DNA from: Kibdelosporangium philippinense
Lineage (GTDB): Bacteria > Actinomycetota > Actinomycetes > Mycobacteriales > Pseudonocardiaceae
DNA: 64,000 bases
NCBI RefSeq assembly: GCF_021390435.2
Contig: NZ_JAJVCN010000001.1
Location: 3,038,001-3,102,000, forward strand
Reading direction: 5' to 3'
This document shows, in pieces, positions 41,208 through 49,558 of this stretch. The translations under genes and the position numbers were made by a program. Under the pieces are notes generated by a model that made no database searches, was not told the origin of the DNA, and worked only from the letters and a program-made list of their open reading frames with translations. Position 1 is the first letter of the stretch. Each line of letters starts with the position of its first letter.

Positions 41208-41430
41208 CGGCCTCTCCCCGAGCGTCCGGCGGGGCGGCTACCCGCGGGAGCCCAGGCAACAACGAATCTGATCCGCGTGCTCGAAGCAACAATCAAGGGC
41301 CCACCAAGGGCTCCCAGCGTCCGACTAACGCACGGCCTTCACAGACCATAGAGACAACGACGTCAGCGGGCAGCCAACACCGATTTTCACCCCTCAACGG
41401 GCGTCTTCACCAGAGGACAGACTAATGCCA
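41208..41430 (-). other. 5' non-coding leader of the second IS110 element, candidate bridge-RNA region
   Basis: About 220 bp upstream of the transposase start have no ORF with protein-like features. They contain several GC-rich inverted segments (for example TCCGGCGGGGCGG near 41224). In IS110-subgroup elements the guide RNA derives from the left-end non-coding DNA next to the start codon. The assignment is by analogy. Confidence 0.35.
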
Positions 41431-41570
41431 GGAGTTTCAGGCGTGTTGATCGGGCGTTGCTGGACCGGTGTTCAGGTCGGTGACCTGCACGTTTCCCGGT
41501 GACACAGCGCGGAGACCGCCAGGGGCGCGGTCACGCTGGCGTGCCGCGGCGCCGTGCGGGCGGCAGGCCG

Positions 41571-41697
41571 TTGCGAGGGGAAGATTCGGTGCGTTCAACG
41601 CCGTCAAGGTGACCTTCACGGCATCAACTTCGGTAACAGGTGTGGTACGTGTGACAGGTGTGACTTGGGTGACGATTAATCGTCCATTATGGACAGA
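41571..41697. repeat. Dispersed intergenic repeat, copy 2 (first copy at 3985-4108)
   Basis: It is similar along its length to 3985-4108 and includes AAGGTGACCTTCACGGCA, a hairpin-forming word. It ends in the near-identical double palindrome at 41671-41694 (GACGATTAATCGTC then GTCCATTATGGAC, overlapping). Confidence 0.7.
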
Positions 41698-41933
41698 CTG
41701 GAAGCCTGGTTACATGGTCAACGATTTGACTAGAAGCAAAAGCAAGAGGCAAGGGGTATTTGGAACAGGGCGCGACAGGGCAAAGCGGGACAGCAGAGGA
41801 CAGGACAAGTCGGAGAAGGCCGGGGCAGAGAAGGATAGGGCGGGGGAGGGCAAAGCTGAGTCGGGCAAGGCAGAGCTTGGCAGGCAGAGCTGGTCAGCTG
41901 GCAGGTGAATGCAAGCGGCTGACAGGAAAGGCC

Positions 41934-42021
41934 GTGTCCACCGTTGCTGAATAGTGTGTCGACCTTTCCGTCATGGTGTGTCGACCGTTGCTGCATGGTG
42001 TGTCCACCATTGGCCGAGGGC
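41934..42021. repeat. Tandem array of 22-bp units, locus 3
   Basis: Four full units start at 41934, 41956, 41978 and 42000. Each begins GTGTCCACC or GTGTCGACC, and most end in ATGGT or ATAGT. They are the same unit length and core as the arrays at 14160 and 32304. Confidence 0.85.
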
Positions 42022-42070
42022 TTTGGAATGGGGGGAGGGCTGAGCAGCGGCCGCGTGGCAAGGTTGAGCC

Positions 42071-43096
42071 ATGCGTAGGGGATGGATTGGTGCCGTGGCT
42101 CTAGCCGCGGCGGTGGTGGTCGCGGTACTCGTACTGCGCGACCCACCGCCGCCGCGCGCACCCGAAACACCCGTGCCCCAAGTAGAGCAGGCGAACAGGG
42201 TCCCGCTGACCGGCCTGCCCTGGCGTCAAGTGCCTTTACCGTCAGGCATCGAGCATCCACACCACTCAGCCGTAGACGCCGAGCAGTCCGTGTTCCCGCA
42301 GGCAGCGTCAGACGGCACGCACCTCTTGGTGAACCATAACGGTGTAACAATCGCCCGAGGCGAAGAAAGCCTCACGGCCACGCTGGAAGGCGCCCGTGTA
42401 GTCGTGCACGAGACCAACACCGGCAACCTGTCCACAGTAGACCTCGCAACGGGCTATCAGACCGGGGAGTTCACCGGCCCCAACACCGCGCTGGTAGCCC
42501 ACGCCGTAGGAGCCGTCGTGGTACAGGAAAACGACCAATGCCTGACCATCCTCGACGCCTCGACTCTCAAGACAGTCACGCGCCACTGCGCGCCCGACGG
42601 CTGGGCGATCTCCCTGCTGACAGCCGAAATGGACGGCGTCCAGTGGCGAGAAGCCAGGCCGCAGGAACACTGCGCCCGCTGGTTCCAGCTAACCCCACCC
42701 TTCACCCCGCAACCCTTGATCACGGGAGAACGGGCCTGCCGCGCCGCGGTCCTCGTACGCACCGCGGACTGGGAACTGACCGCGGATTTCCCGCCGTACG
42801 AAGTGGGCGTGCTGAACACCGGCCCGTTGGTGGCACGGCGGGAAACCCGCGAGATCACATTGGACACCACAGCTTTGGACGTCCACGCCTGCGGAGGCCG
42901 GATCTATTGGCTGAGCAAACCGACCGGCGCTGACCAGAAGGGCGAGTTGGTTCGCTGGACCCCAGGCGACAACAAGGTCCAGGTGCTCAAGGTCGGCACC
43001 GGCAGCGCCTCATCGCCACGCTGCGTCAACGGCGTCCTGAACGTGGTCACCTACGGCGAGGGCCAGCCGCAGCTGTGGGCCCTCAACGAGCCATAA
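42071..43096 (+). CDS. Membrane-anchored hypothetical protein, probable beta-propeller
   Basis: This 341-residue protein has one N-terminal membrane anchor (RRGWIGAVALAAAVVVAVLVL), a proline-rich spacer, and an extracytoplasmic domain of repeated short beta blades (TNTGNLSTVDLATGYQTGEF, CLTILDASTLKTVTRHC, GGRIYWLSKPTGADQKGELV). There are four or more cysteines, some likely paired. There is no lipobox and no enzyme motif. ATG 42071 is the first in frame. I do not recognise a family. The 3' end overlaps the convergent peptidase gene by 14 bp. Confidence 0.7.
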   Translation: MRRGWIGAVALAAAVVVAVLVLRDPPPPRAPETPVPQVEQANRVPLTGLPWRQVPLPSGIEHPHHSAVDAEQSVFPQAASDGTHLLVNHNGVTIARGEESLTATLEGARVVVHETNTGNLSTVDLATGYQTGEFTGPNTALVAHAVGAVVVQENDQCLTILDASTLKTVTRHCAPDGWAISLLTAEMDGVQWREARPQEHCARWFQLTPPFTPQPLITGERACRAAVLVRTADWELTADFPPYEVGVLNTGPLVARRETREITLDTTALDVHACGGRIYWLSKPTGADQKGELVRWTPGDNKVQVLKVGTGSASSPRCVNGVLNVVTYGEGQPQLWALNEP

Positions 43097-43901
43097 CCTC
43101 TTCCCACGTCCGCTTGGTCACGCTCGGACCGTCGTCCGGGCCGCGGTTGGCGAGGCCGTTCTTGCCCAGGTAGTAGTCGCCGGACTGGTGCCACGCGGCG
43201 GGGGACTGGTGTGGATCCGAGACCGCCATCGCGTGGATGTGGTACGGCCAGTTGCCCTGTGATGGCGTACGCAGCCAGGCCGCGAAGCCGACCTCACGCA
43301 GTTTGCGGACGACATCCGTGCGGGTGGCGTTGTCCATGCCGTTGACCGAGATGTCCAGTGCGCCACCGCCGTCATGGGTGCCGGCCGAATCCGGGTCGCC
43401 GCCGACGTTGTACGAGCCCTGGGTGATTGTCAGGGTCCGGCCCAGGCGGGTTTCGGCCTCGTCGAGCATGGCTTTGGTGCGGGTGTTGATGGTTTTGCCC
43501 TGGTGGGTGATTCGGCTGCCGGCGCTGACGATGGCGGTGACCGTGAAGCGGCCTTCCCCCAACCTCTTCAGCGATGTCTCGCCGGGGATGCCGTTGGTGT
43601 CCAGTCCGGTCCACCCGAAGGACTTCTGCAGGTTCGTGTACGCCGTGGTCGTCGTGGTGCCGAAGTGCCCGTCGACGTACTGTGCGGCGAGGAATCCCTT
43701 GGCCTGCAGTGCCTGTTCGACGGCAAGGACGTGGTCCTTGGCGCCGGGGGTGAGCGCGGAGTCTGGGCGGCGCGGGTCGATCTGCGCCGCGAGGAGCACT
43801 TTCTCCATGTTCACGACGGGCAGCGCCTGGGCAGGCACCGCCGCCATGACGGAAACGGTGATCGTGACGGCACTGGTCGCGGCCGCCCACTTGATCCGCA
43901 T
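43083..43901 (-). CDS. Secreted peptidoglycan-binding M15-type peptidase
   Basis: This 272-residue protein has a signal peptide (KWAAATSAVTITVSVMAAVP to AQALP). A PG_binding_1 helical repeat follows (about 55-120; VEQALQAKGFLAAQYVDGHF, GTTTTTAY, LQKSFGW). The M15-like zinc carboxypeptidase domain has GTHDGGGALDIS (H176, D183) and WPYHIHAM (His 221 or 223). Such enzymes trim peptidoglycan peptides or act as lytic factors. ATG 43901 follows CAGGAGGAGG and gives a proper signal peptide; a longer start does not. Confidence 0.85.
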   Translation of the reverse strand: MRIKWAAATSAVTITVSVMAAVPAQALPVVNMEKVLLAAQIDPRRPDSALTPGAKDHVLAVEQALQAKGFLAAQYVDGHFGTTTTTAYTNLQKSFGWTGLDTNGIPGETSLKRLGEGRFTVTAIVSAGSRITHQGKTINTRTKAMLDEAETRLGRTLTITQGSYNVGGDPDSAGTHDGGGALDISVNGMDNATRTDVVRKLREVGFAAWLRTPSQGNWPYHIHAMAVSDPHQSPAAWHQSGDYYLGKNGLANRGPDDGPSVTKRTWEEVMAR

Positions 43902-43960
43902 TGTTGGTCCTCCTCCTGGTCTTTGCGCCATTGAGCCTGGCGAGGAGGAATACAAGACAG

Positions 43961-44908
43961 CTACAAAAGCCGTGGTACCGGCGCTCCGGAGACGAAAGCT
44001 CTAATGTTCTCCACCGCTTCCCGGAAATAGGTGTGGTAGTTGCCGTCGGTCACGTAGCCGAGGTGCGGGGTGGCCAGTACGTTGGGCAGCGTGCGCAGGA
44101 CATCGTGGGCAGGCACCGGTTCCTGCTCGAACACGTCCAGCCCAGCGCCGGCGATCTTGTTGTGACGCAAGGCATCCACCAGCGCGTCCGGCGAGACGAT
44201 CGCGGCACGGGAGGTGTTGATCAACAAAGCGGACGGTTTCATCAGCGCCAGGTCCGAAGCCCCGATCAGGCCACGCGTGCGGGAGCTGAGCACGAGATGC
44301 ACCGACACCACGTCGCTCGACGAGAGCAGCTCTTGCTTCGAAACCAGCGAGACGCCCTCAGGCGCGGTCCGAGAGGCGTCCAGGTTGCTGCTCCACGCGA
44401 CGACGTTCATCCCGAAAGCGCGGCCGACACGGGCGACTTGGACGCCGATCTTGCCGAATCCGACCAGCCCTAGCGTCTTTCCCGCCAGGCCCATGCCGAC
44501 GGTCGACTGCCACGGGCCGTTGTGCCGGAAGGCGTTGTTCTCGGTGACGATGTGCCGCGCGAGGCCGAGGATCAACGCCCAGGTCAGTTCGGCCGGTGGG
44601 GTAGAGGTGCTTGCGGTTCCGCAGACGGTCACGCCGTGTTCAGCCGCGGCCGCGAGGTCGATGGACGCGTTGCGCATGCCGCTGGTGACCAGCAGTTTCA
44701 ACGAGGGCAGCCGCTTGAACAGCGCGGCGGGAAACGGCGTGCGTTCGCGCATGATCACGACGACCTGCTTGTCCGCGAGCGCCTCGACGAGGCGGTCCTG
44801 GGAGTCGAAATACTCCTGGTAGACCGTGACGTCGAGCCCTGACCAGTCCGCCATGGTCAGCGCGACGTTCTGGTAGTCGTCAAGCACCGCGCATCGCATG
44901 ATCGACAC
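43961..44908 (-). CDS. D-2-hydroxyacid dehydrogenase family protein
   Basis: This is about 315 residues. The NAD-binding core has GKTLGLVGFGKIGVQVARVG. Catalytic residues are the Arg in LLINTSRAAIV, the Glu in GLDVFEQEP and the His in ATPHLGYVT. The N-terminal catalytic domain has MRERTPFPAALF and TSGMRNASID. It reduces 2-keto acids or oxidises D-2-hydroxyacids (phosphoglycerate or glyoxylate-type substrates are possible). GTG 44908 lies 4 bases after AGGAAGG, and the ATG at 44899 is less well placed. It starts two bases after the stop of the HD gene, so they form an operon. Confidence 0.87.
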   Translation of the reverse strand: MSIMRCAVLDDYQNVALTMADWSGLDVTVYQEYFDSQDRLVEALADKQVVVIMRERTPFPAALFKRLPSLKLLVTSGMRNASIDLAAAAEHGVTVCGTASTSTPPAELTWALILGLARHIVTENNAFRHNGPWQSTVGMGLAGKTLGLVGFGKIGVQVARVGRAFGMNVVAWSSNLDASRTAPEGVSLVSKQELLSSSDVVSVHLVLSSRTRGLIGASDLALMKPSALLINTSRAAIVSPDALVDALRHNKIAGAGLDVFEQEPVPAHDVLRTLPNVLATPHLGYVTDGNYHTYFREAVENIRAFVSGAPVPRLL

Positions 44909-44909
44909 G

Positions 44910-45557
44910 CTACCTTCCTGGCCTGGCCCAGCCGCGGCGTTCGCCTTCGCCGATGATTTCGCGGCTGGCGTCCCACAGGGCTTTCGACGCGTCGCCGATG
45001 ACGGCTTTGCGGGCGCGGACGTCATCGGCGGTGATGCCGGGGCTCAGCCAGGTGCCGCCGCGGGCCATCCAGTTGAGCAGCTGTGGTTCCAGGCGGTCCA
45101 TGGCTTTGGCGAAGCGTGCTTCGGGGGTTTCGCGTGCTTCGAATTCGTCCCACAGCGCGCGGATCTCGGTCGCTTGGTCCGCAGGCAGCAGGCCGAAGAG
45201 CTGTTCGGCGGCTTTGACCTCGCGTTCGGCTTGGTCGGCGCCCATTGTGGGGTGGTAGATGGGGGTGTCGCCCGCGTAGATCTCGATCAGGTCGTGGATG
45301 AGCACGAGTTTGAGGGTGTGGCCGATGTCGATCGGTTCGTCGGCGTATTCGGCCAGGATGACGACCATCAGTGCCAGGTGCCATGAGTGTTCGGCGTCGT
45401 TCTCGCGGCGCTGCACGGCGGCCAAGGGCGATTGGCGCAGGATGGTTTTGAGCTTGTCGACTTCGATCACGAACGCCAGCTGCTGGCGCAGCCTGGCCGG
45501 GATCGTGTCGGGCAAGGGTGTTTCGTCCGCCAGCGTCTGGAACGTGGGATCATCCAT
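44910..45557 (-). CDS. HD-domain phosphohydrolase (YfbR/HDDC2-like)
   Basis: This 215-residue HD hydrolase has metal residues in ENDAEHSWHLALM (His57 region), LVLIHDLIEIYAGD (HD at 88-89) and a later Asp in AKAMDRLEP. This pattern is that of 5'-deoxynucleotidases (YfbR, HDDC2), which dephosphorylate deoxynucleoside monophosphates. The gene is upstream of and tightly linked to the hydroxyacid dehydrogenase. ATG 45557 is the first start. A terminator hairpin of the gene pair upstream lies just before it. Confidence 0.87.
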   Translation of the reverse strand: MDDPTFQTLADETPLPDTIPARLRQQLAFVIEVDKLKTILRQSPLAAVQRRENDAEHSWHLALMVVILAEYADEPIDIGHTLKLVLIHDLIEIYAGDTPIYHPTMGADQAEREVKAAEQLFGLLPADQATEIRALWDEFEARETPEARFAKAMDRLEPQLLNWMARGGTWLSPGITADDVRARKAVIGDASKALWDASREIIGEGERRGWARPGR

Positions 45558-45587
45558 GCCCGAACTCTGGCAGATCGCACCAGCGAG

Positions 45588-45617
45588 CAGCGCCCCGGCG
45601 CCGTCGCCGGGGTGCTG
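45588..45617 (-). terminator. Hairpin terminator after the DUF5703 gene
   Basis: A 13-bp stem with one G-T pair (CAGCGCCCCGGCG at 45588-45600 with 45605-45617) has a 4-base loop. It lies 16 bases beyond the minus-strand stop at 45634. Confidence 0.7.
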
Positions 45618-45633
45618 TGGCCGACAAGGCGGG

Positions 45634-45846
45634 CTAGATCATCAGGCCTGGTACTCCGGCCCTTGGGCGTTTACGGCGTAGCAGGACTTTGCGGGTGCCG
45701 TCCGAGTACAGCCGCACTCGTGACAACTCCCACCCGGCGAATTCCGCCTGGATTGACAGCTGGACCGCTGCGCTGAGCCGGGATACACCCGGCGGCAGCT
45801 TCAGCGGCCGGTACTCCCAATCCCCTTCAACCACCCCATCGTTCAC
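45634..45846 (-). CDS. DUF5703-family small protein
   Basis: This 70-residue actinobacterial conserved protein matches DUF5703: WEYRPLKLPPGVSRLSAAVQ, LSIQAEFAGWELSRVRLYSD, GTRKVLLRRKRP. No function is known; it has a compact alpha-beta fold and no signal. ATG 45846 overlaps the stop of the upstream lipoprotein gene (ATGA), a linkage often seen in actinobacteria. Confidence 0.88.
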   Translation of the reverse strand: MNDGVVEGDWEYRPLKLPPGVSRLSAAVQLSIQAEFAGWELSRVRLYSDGTRKVLLRRKRPRAGVPGLMI

Positions 45847-46835
45847 GGCTGCATCACCTGAACTCCTCCACCGGTCGCGGACGCGACGAAGACACGCCCG
45901 CTGTCCGGGTCGACGGTCACCGAATTCGGTTGCACGACAGTGGCGAACCGGTGCGTTTCACGGGGTTCACCACCGGCGACGTTGTAGCCGACCACCTCGT
46001 TTCGTTCGGTCAGGGTGACCCACGCGAGGTCACGCTTGCTGTCATATGCGATGCCATAGGGCGTTCCCGGTACGGGGTAACGCTGTTTGAGCATGACCGG
46101 GTTGGTGGTGAAGGCCAGGAGCGCGCCGCCGCGCGTATCGGTGACGAGCACCCGGCCGTACCGGTCGGTGGTGGCGTTGCCCGCGCCTTGTCCTGCTCGT
46201 TGTCCCGCGCCTACTTTGCCGTCCGCGAGGTCGATATCGAACAACGCGGTGCGCAGCCGGTCAAGCACGACCACGTTCTGGCCGGTCAGCAGGACCTGGT
46301 CGGCGCTGAACATGCTGCCGGAGATCTTCTTTTCCACCACGCCGCCGCGCAGGACGTCGACGGCCTTGCCGTCGGTCAGCGGCACGATGGTGCGATCGCC
46401 GGACACGGCGGCGCTTCCGGGCGCGTTCGCGACCTGCAGCGTGGTGCTGGTCGCGCCGGGTAGCGGGACGGTGAGGACCTGTTTGGTCGAAGCGATCGAC
46501 GCGAGTACCCCGTCGGGCAGTGCGCTGATCGAGGTCACCGGTCCGGGCATGGGCACGGATCGCGCGGGCGCGTTGGGGTCGTCGAGGTTGAGCAGCAGCA
46601 GCGCCGGGTTGGCCGTGGCGACCGCGATGGTGCGGGCCTGTGGCACGGCGACGATGCTGGTGATCTTGTCCGCCAGCGGGATCACGGTGCCTGTTGGCGC
46701 GGAACTCGCTGGTGAGGTGGCTGGGACAGCGACTGCCAGATTGTCGGTGACCTGGAGGTCATCGTGGGGTTCGGCTGTCTGTGAGCACCCCGCCAGCAGC
46801 GTCACACCCGACACCACGGCTACCAGCCGACGCAA
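45843..46835 (-). CDS. Lipoprotein with beta-propeller (YncE-like) domain
   Basis: This 330-residue protein starts at TTG 46835 with GGAGGT five bases upstream. It has a lipoprotein signal (RRLVAVVSGVTLLAGC, lipobox LAGC). The rest is propeller-like repeats (GRVLVTDTRGGALLAFTTN, GTPYGIAYDSKRDLAWVTLT, VQPNSVTVDPDSGRVFVASA). It is surface-attached, with unknown ligand or function. It is co-transcribed and coupled with DUF5703. Such pairs are conserved in Pseudonocardiales as far as I know, but no role is established. Confidence 0.82.
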   Translation of the reverse strand: MRRLVAVVSGVTLLAGCSQTAEPHDDLQVTDNLAVAVPATSPASSAPTGTVIPLADKITSIVAVPQARTIAVATANPALLLLNLDDPNAPARSVPMPGPVTSISALPDGVLASIASTKQVLTVPLPGATSTTLQVANAPGSAAVSGDRTIVPLTDGKAVDVLRGGVVEKKISGSMFSADQVLLTGQNVVVLDRLRTALFDIDLADGKVGAGQRAGQGAGNATTDRYGRVLVTDTRGGALLAFTTNPVMLKQRYPVPGTPYGIAYDSKRDLAWVTLTERNEVVGYNVAGGEPRETHRFATVVQPNSVTVDPDSGRVFVASATGGGVQVMQP

Positions 46836-46913
46836 CAGCGACCTCCATCAGTAACGTCCAGTTCACCCAGCATCCCCGATTCCGCACGCCAGGTCACGTG
46901 TTGGGGACAAGCT

Positions 46914-47891
46914 TCACCCGAGTCGTTGCTCCGGGTAGCCGAGTTCGATCCCGCTGACGTCGTCCAGTGCGGCCCGGATGGCGGCAGGCAGGGTGAGCTC
47001 CTCGGTGGCGAGCGACATCGTGAGCTGGCTGGCGTCCCGTGCGCCGACGATCGGGGCCACGACGCCGGGACGGTCCCTTACCCAGGCCAACGCTACGGCG
47101 AGCGGGGACGTTCCCAGGCCGTCGGCGGCGGTGGACACGGCCTGGACGATGCGGGCGGCGCGTTCGGTGCGGTGGTGTTCGACGTACGAGGCGTAGTGCG
47201 GGGACGCGCCGCGTGAGTCGGCGGGGGTGGCGGCGCGGTATTTGCCGGTCAGCACGCCGCGGCCGAGCGGTGCCCAGCACAGGATGCCGATGCCGTGGTG
47301 TTCGGCGGCGGGCACGACTTCGCGTTCGATGCCGCGTTCGGCCAGGGAGTATTCGACCTGGTTGGCCACGATGGGGGAGGCACCGCCGGACATCAGTTGC
47401 ATGGTGGCCGCGGTGGACAGCTGCCAGCCGGAGTAGTTGGAGACGCCGGTGTAGCGGACTTTGCCGGTGCGCACGGCGGTGTCCAGGGCGGCGAGGGTTT
47501 CGTCGAGCGGGACCGCGGAGTCCCATGCGTGCAGTTGCCACAGGTCGATGTGGTCGACGCCGAGCCTGCGCAGGGATCCGTCCAGCGCGTGCAGCAGGGC
47601 GCCGCGGGAGGCGCCGCCGCCGAAGGGGCCTTCGGTGCGGCGGGCGACGGCTTTCGTGGCGATGATCACGTGGTCGCGGGGGACCGCGTCGTCCAGCATG
47701 GCGCCGAGCATGCGCTCGCACTCGCCTTCGGCGTAGACGTCGGCGGTGTCCACGAGGGTGCCGCCCGCGTCGGTGAACGCGACGAGCTGCTTGGCGGCTT
47801 CGTCGGCGTCGGTGTCCCGTCCCCAGGTCATCGTGCCGAGGGCCAGCCGGGACACCCGCAGTCCGCTGCGGCCGAGGTGTCGATACTCCAC
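46914..47891 (-). CDS. Aldo/keto reductase family protein
   Basis: This is about 325 residues. The TIM-barrel signature LGTMTWG is near residue 20. Catalytic positions are [15 protein letters not shown] (Asp/Tyr), [11 protein letters not shown] (Lys) and DLWQLHAWD (His). The C-terminal NADP site includes [13 protein letters not shown]. It belongs to the AKR11/YghZ-like group that reduces aldehydes and ketones with NADPH. GTG 47891 begins [16 protein letters not shown], the usual family start. It diverges from uppP. Confidence 0.88.
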   Translation of the reverse strand: MEYRHLGRSGLRVSRLALGTMTWGRDTDADEAAKQLVAFTDAGGTLVDTADVYAEGECERMLGAMLDDAVPRDHVIIATKAVARRTEGPFGGGASRGALLHALDGSLRRLGVDHIDLWQLHAWDSAVPLDETLAALDTAVRTGKVRYTGVSNYSGWQLSTAATMQLMSGGASPIVANQVEYSLAERGIEREVVPAAEHHGIGILCWAPLGRGVLTGKYRAATPADSRGASPHYASYVEHHRTERAARIVQAVSTAADGLGTSPLAVALAWVRDRPGVVAPIVGARDASQLTMSLATEELTLPAAIRAALDDVSGIELGYPEQRLG

Positions 47892-48009
47892 GGAGCGTGA
47901 GCCTAAGGGCTGGCGATCACCGGGGCCGGGCAAGGGCCATGGTCGGCCGCGATCGGGCGTAGGCCAAGATTCTTTCTGCGATACGCGAGACCGGGTTGGG
48001 AGAGGCGTT

Positions 48010-48837
48010 TTGGACTGGCTTCAGGCGATTGTTCTCGGTCTGGTCCAGGGGTTGACGGAGTTTCTGCCGATTTCGTCGTCCGCGCACCTGAGGGTGGTGT
48101 CCACGCTGGGGTGGGGGACCGACGCGGGTGCGTCGTTCACCGCGGTGACCCAGTTGGGGACCGAGGCGGCGGTGTTGATCTTCTACGCGAAGACGATCGG
48201 GTCGCTGGTCGGCGCGTGGTTCAAGGGGTTCACCAGCGCGGCGGCGCGGCGTACGGACGAGTACCGGATGGCGTGGTACGTGATCATCGGCTCGGCGCCG
48301 ATCGCGGTGCTCGGCGTGATCTTCAAGGACGAGATCCGCACGACCTTCCGCAATCTGTGGATCACCGCGACGGTGATGATCGTGTTCGCGGTGGTGCTGG
48401 CGGTGGCCGACGAACTGGGCAAGCAGCGGCGGACCGCGTTGACCATGCGCGACAGCTGGACGATGGGTTTCGCGCAGGCGATGGCGCTGGTCCCGGGCGT
48501 GTCGCGCTCGGGAGGCACGTTGACCGCGGGCCTGTTTCTCGGGCTGGAGCGTAAGGCGGCGACGGATTATTCGTTCCTGCTGGCGTTGCCCGCGGTGTTC
48601 GGTGCCGGGATTTTCAGCATTCCGGACGTGATGGACAAGACGGGGCCGGGGCCGCACGCCTCGACGGCGCAGATGATCGTGGCGACGGTGATCGCGTTCG
48701 TGGTCGGGTATGCGACGATCGCGTGGCTGCTGCGGTACGTGTCGAAGCACACGTACTCGGTTTTCGTGTGGTACCGGATTGTGCTTGGTGTCGCGTTGAT
48801 GGTGTTGCTGGCGACTAACACGATTCCGGCCACGTAA
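48010..48837 (+). CDS. uppP: Undecaprenyl-diphosphate phosphatase
   Basis: This 275-residue membrane enzyme recycles undecaprenyl diphosphate to the monophosphate carrier for cell-wall synthesis. Catalytic motifs are [18 protein letters not shown] near the N-terminus and PGVSRSGGT at about 160. Eight helices include [14 protein letters not shown] and [13 protein letters not shown]. It confers bacitracin tolerance in other bacteria. A TTG at 48010 is chosen as start because the protein should begin [10 protein letters not shown] and GGGAGAGG lies just upstream. No ATG or GTG is available nearby. Confidence 0.93.
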   Translation: MDWLQAIVLGLVQGLTEFLPISSSAHLRVVSTLGWGTDAGASFTAVTQLGTEAAVLIFYAKTIGSLVGAWFKGFTSAAARRTDEYRMAWYVIIGSAPIAVLGVIFKDEIRTTFRNLWITATVMIVFAVVLAVADELGKQRRTALTMRDSWTMGFAQAMALVPGVSRSGGTLTAGLFLGLERKAATDYSFLLALPAVFGAGIFSIPDVMDKTGPGPHASTAQMIVATVIAFVVGYATIAWLLRYVSKHTYSVFVWYRIVLGVALMVLLATNTIPAT

Positions 48838-48847
48838 GGTCGCGTTC

Positions 48848-49549
48848 ATGGCCACGGTGATCCTCTTACGGCACGCGCGCTCGACAGCGAATGGTTCGGG
48901 CGTGCTGGCTGGGCGTACCCCGAAGGTGTCGTTGGACGACTCGGGGACCAAGCAGGCCGCGAAGCTGGTAGAGCGCCTGGCTGACGTGCCGGTGGCCGCG
49001 ATCGTGGCGTCGCCGCTGTTGCGGTGCAAGCAGACCGTCGGGCCGTTGGCTGCGGCGAAGGGCCTGCAGGTGGTCACCGACGCGCGGTTGTCCGAGGTGG
49101 ATTACGGCGAATGGACCGGTCGCAAGCTCAGTGCGCTGGGTAAGGAACCGTTGTGGCGTGTGGTGCAGCAGCACCCGTCGGCGGCGGTGTTCCCGGGCGG
49201 TGAGGGGTTGGCGTCCGTGCAGGCGCGGGCGGTGGCGGCTATTCGTGCGCATGACGCGCGGATCACTGAGGAGCATGGCGCGCACGCGGTGTGGATCGCG
49301 TGTAGCCATGGGGACGTGATCAAGTCCGTGTTGGCGGACGCGTTGGGGCAGCATTTGGATTCGTTCCAGCGGATCGTGGTGGATCCGGCGTCGTTGTCGG
49401 TGGTGCGGTACACCGACACGCGGCCGTTTGTGCTGCGTACCAACGACAACGGCGGGGATCTGGCGAGCATCGTGCCGCCGAAGCCCAAGAAGGGCGCGGC
49501 GAAGAAGGGTGCGTCGGACGCTGTGGTGGGCGGCTCGACCGGCAAGTAG
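48848..49549 (+). CDS. Histidine phosphatase (MSMEG_4193-type phosphoglycerate mutase-like)
   Basis: This 233-residue member of the histidine phosphatase superfamily has the catalytic loop LLRHARSTANGSGV, SPLLRCKQT, EVDYGEWTGRKLS and the second His in ACSHGDVIKSVLAD. A lysine/alanine-rich tail (PPKPKKGAAKKG) follows. It belongs to the actinobacterial MSMEG_4193 family, whose substrate is not established. ATG 48848 starts 10 bases after uppP. TAAGGT seven bases upstream of the ATG and the lack of a ribosome site suggest a leaderless transcript as well as possible co-transcription. Confidence 0.88.
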   Translation: MATVILLRHARSTANGSGVLAGRTPKVSLDDSGTKQAAKLVERLADVPVAAIVASPLLRCKQTVGPLAAAKGLQVVTDARLSEVDYGEWTGRKLSALGKEPLWRVVQQHPSAAVFPGGEGLASVQARAVAAIRAHDARITEEHGAHAVWIACSHGDVIKSVLADALGQHLDSFQRIVVDPASLSVVRYTDTRPFVLRTNDNGGDLASIVPPKPKKGAAKKGASDAVVGGSTGK

Positions 49550-49558
49550 CGTGAAAGC

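Larger units (their letters stand above)
41431..42070. other. Repeat-rich intergenic region, no gene supported
   Basis: These 640 bp hold the dispersed repeat at 41571-41697, an A/G-rich low-complexity stretch at about 41760-41890 (repeated GGCAGAGC/GGACAGG-like words) and the 22-bp array at 41934-42021. Frames are open on both strands through parts of this region but have no family features, and the sequence is repetitive. Confidence 0.6.

Noticed and set aside
41468..41908. 146-codon frame before the 22-bp array
   Set aside because: It covers a dispersed repeat and low-complexity Lys/Gly-rich sequence; no ribosome site or homology features.
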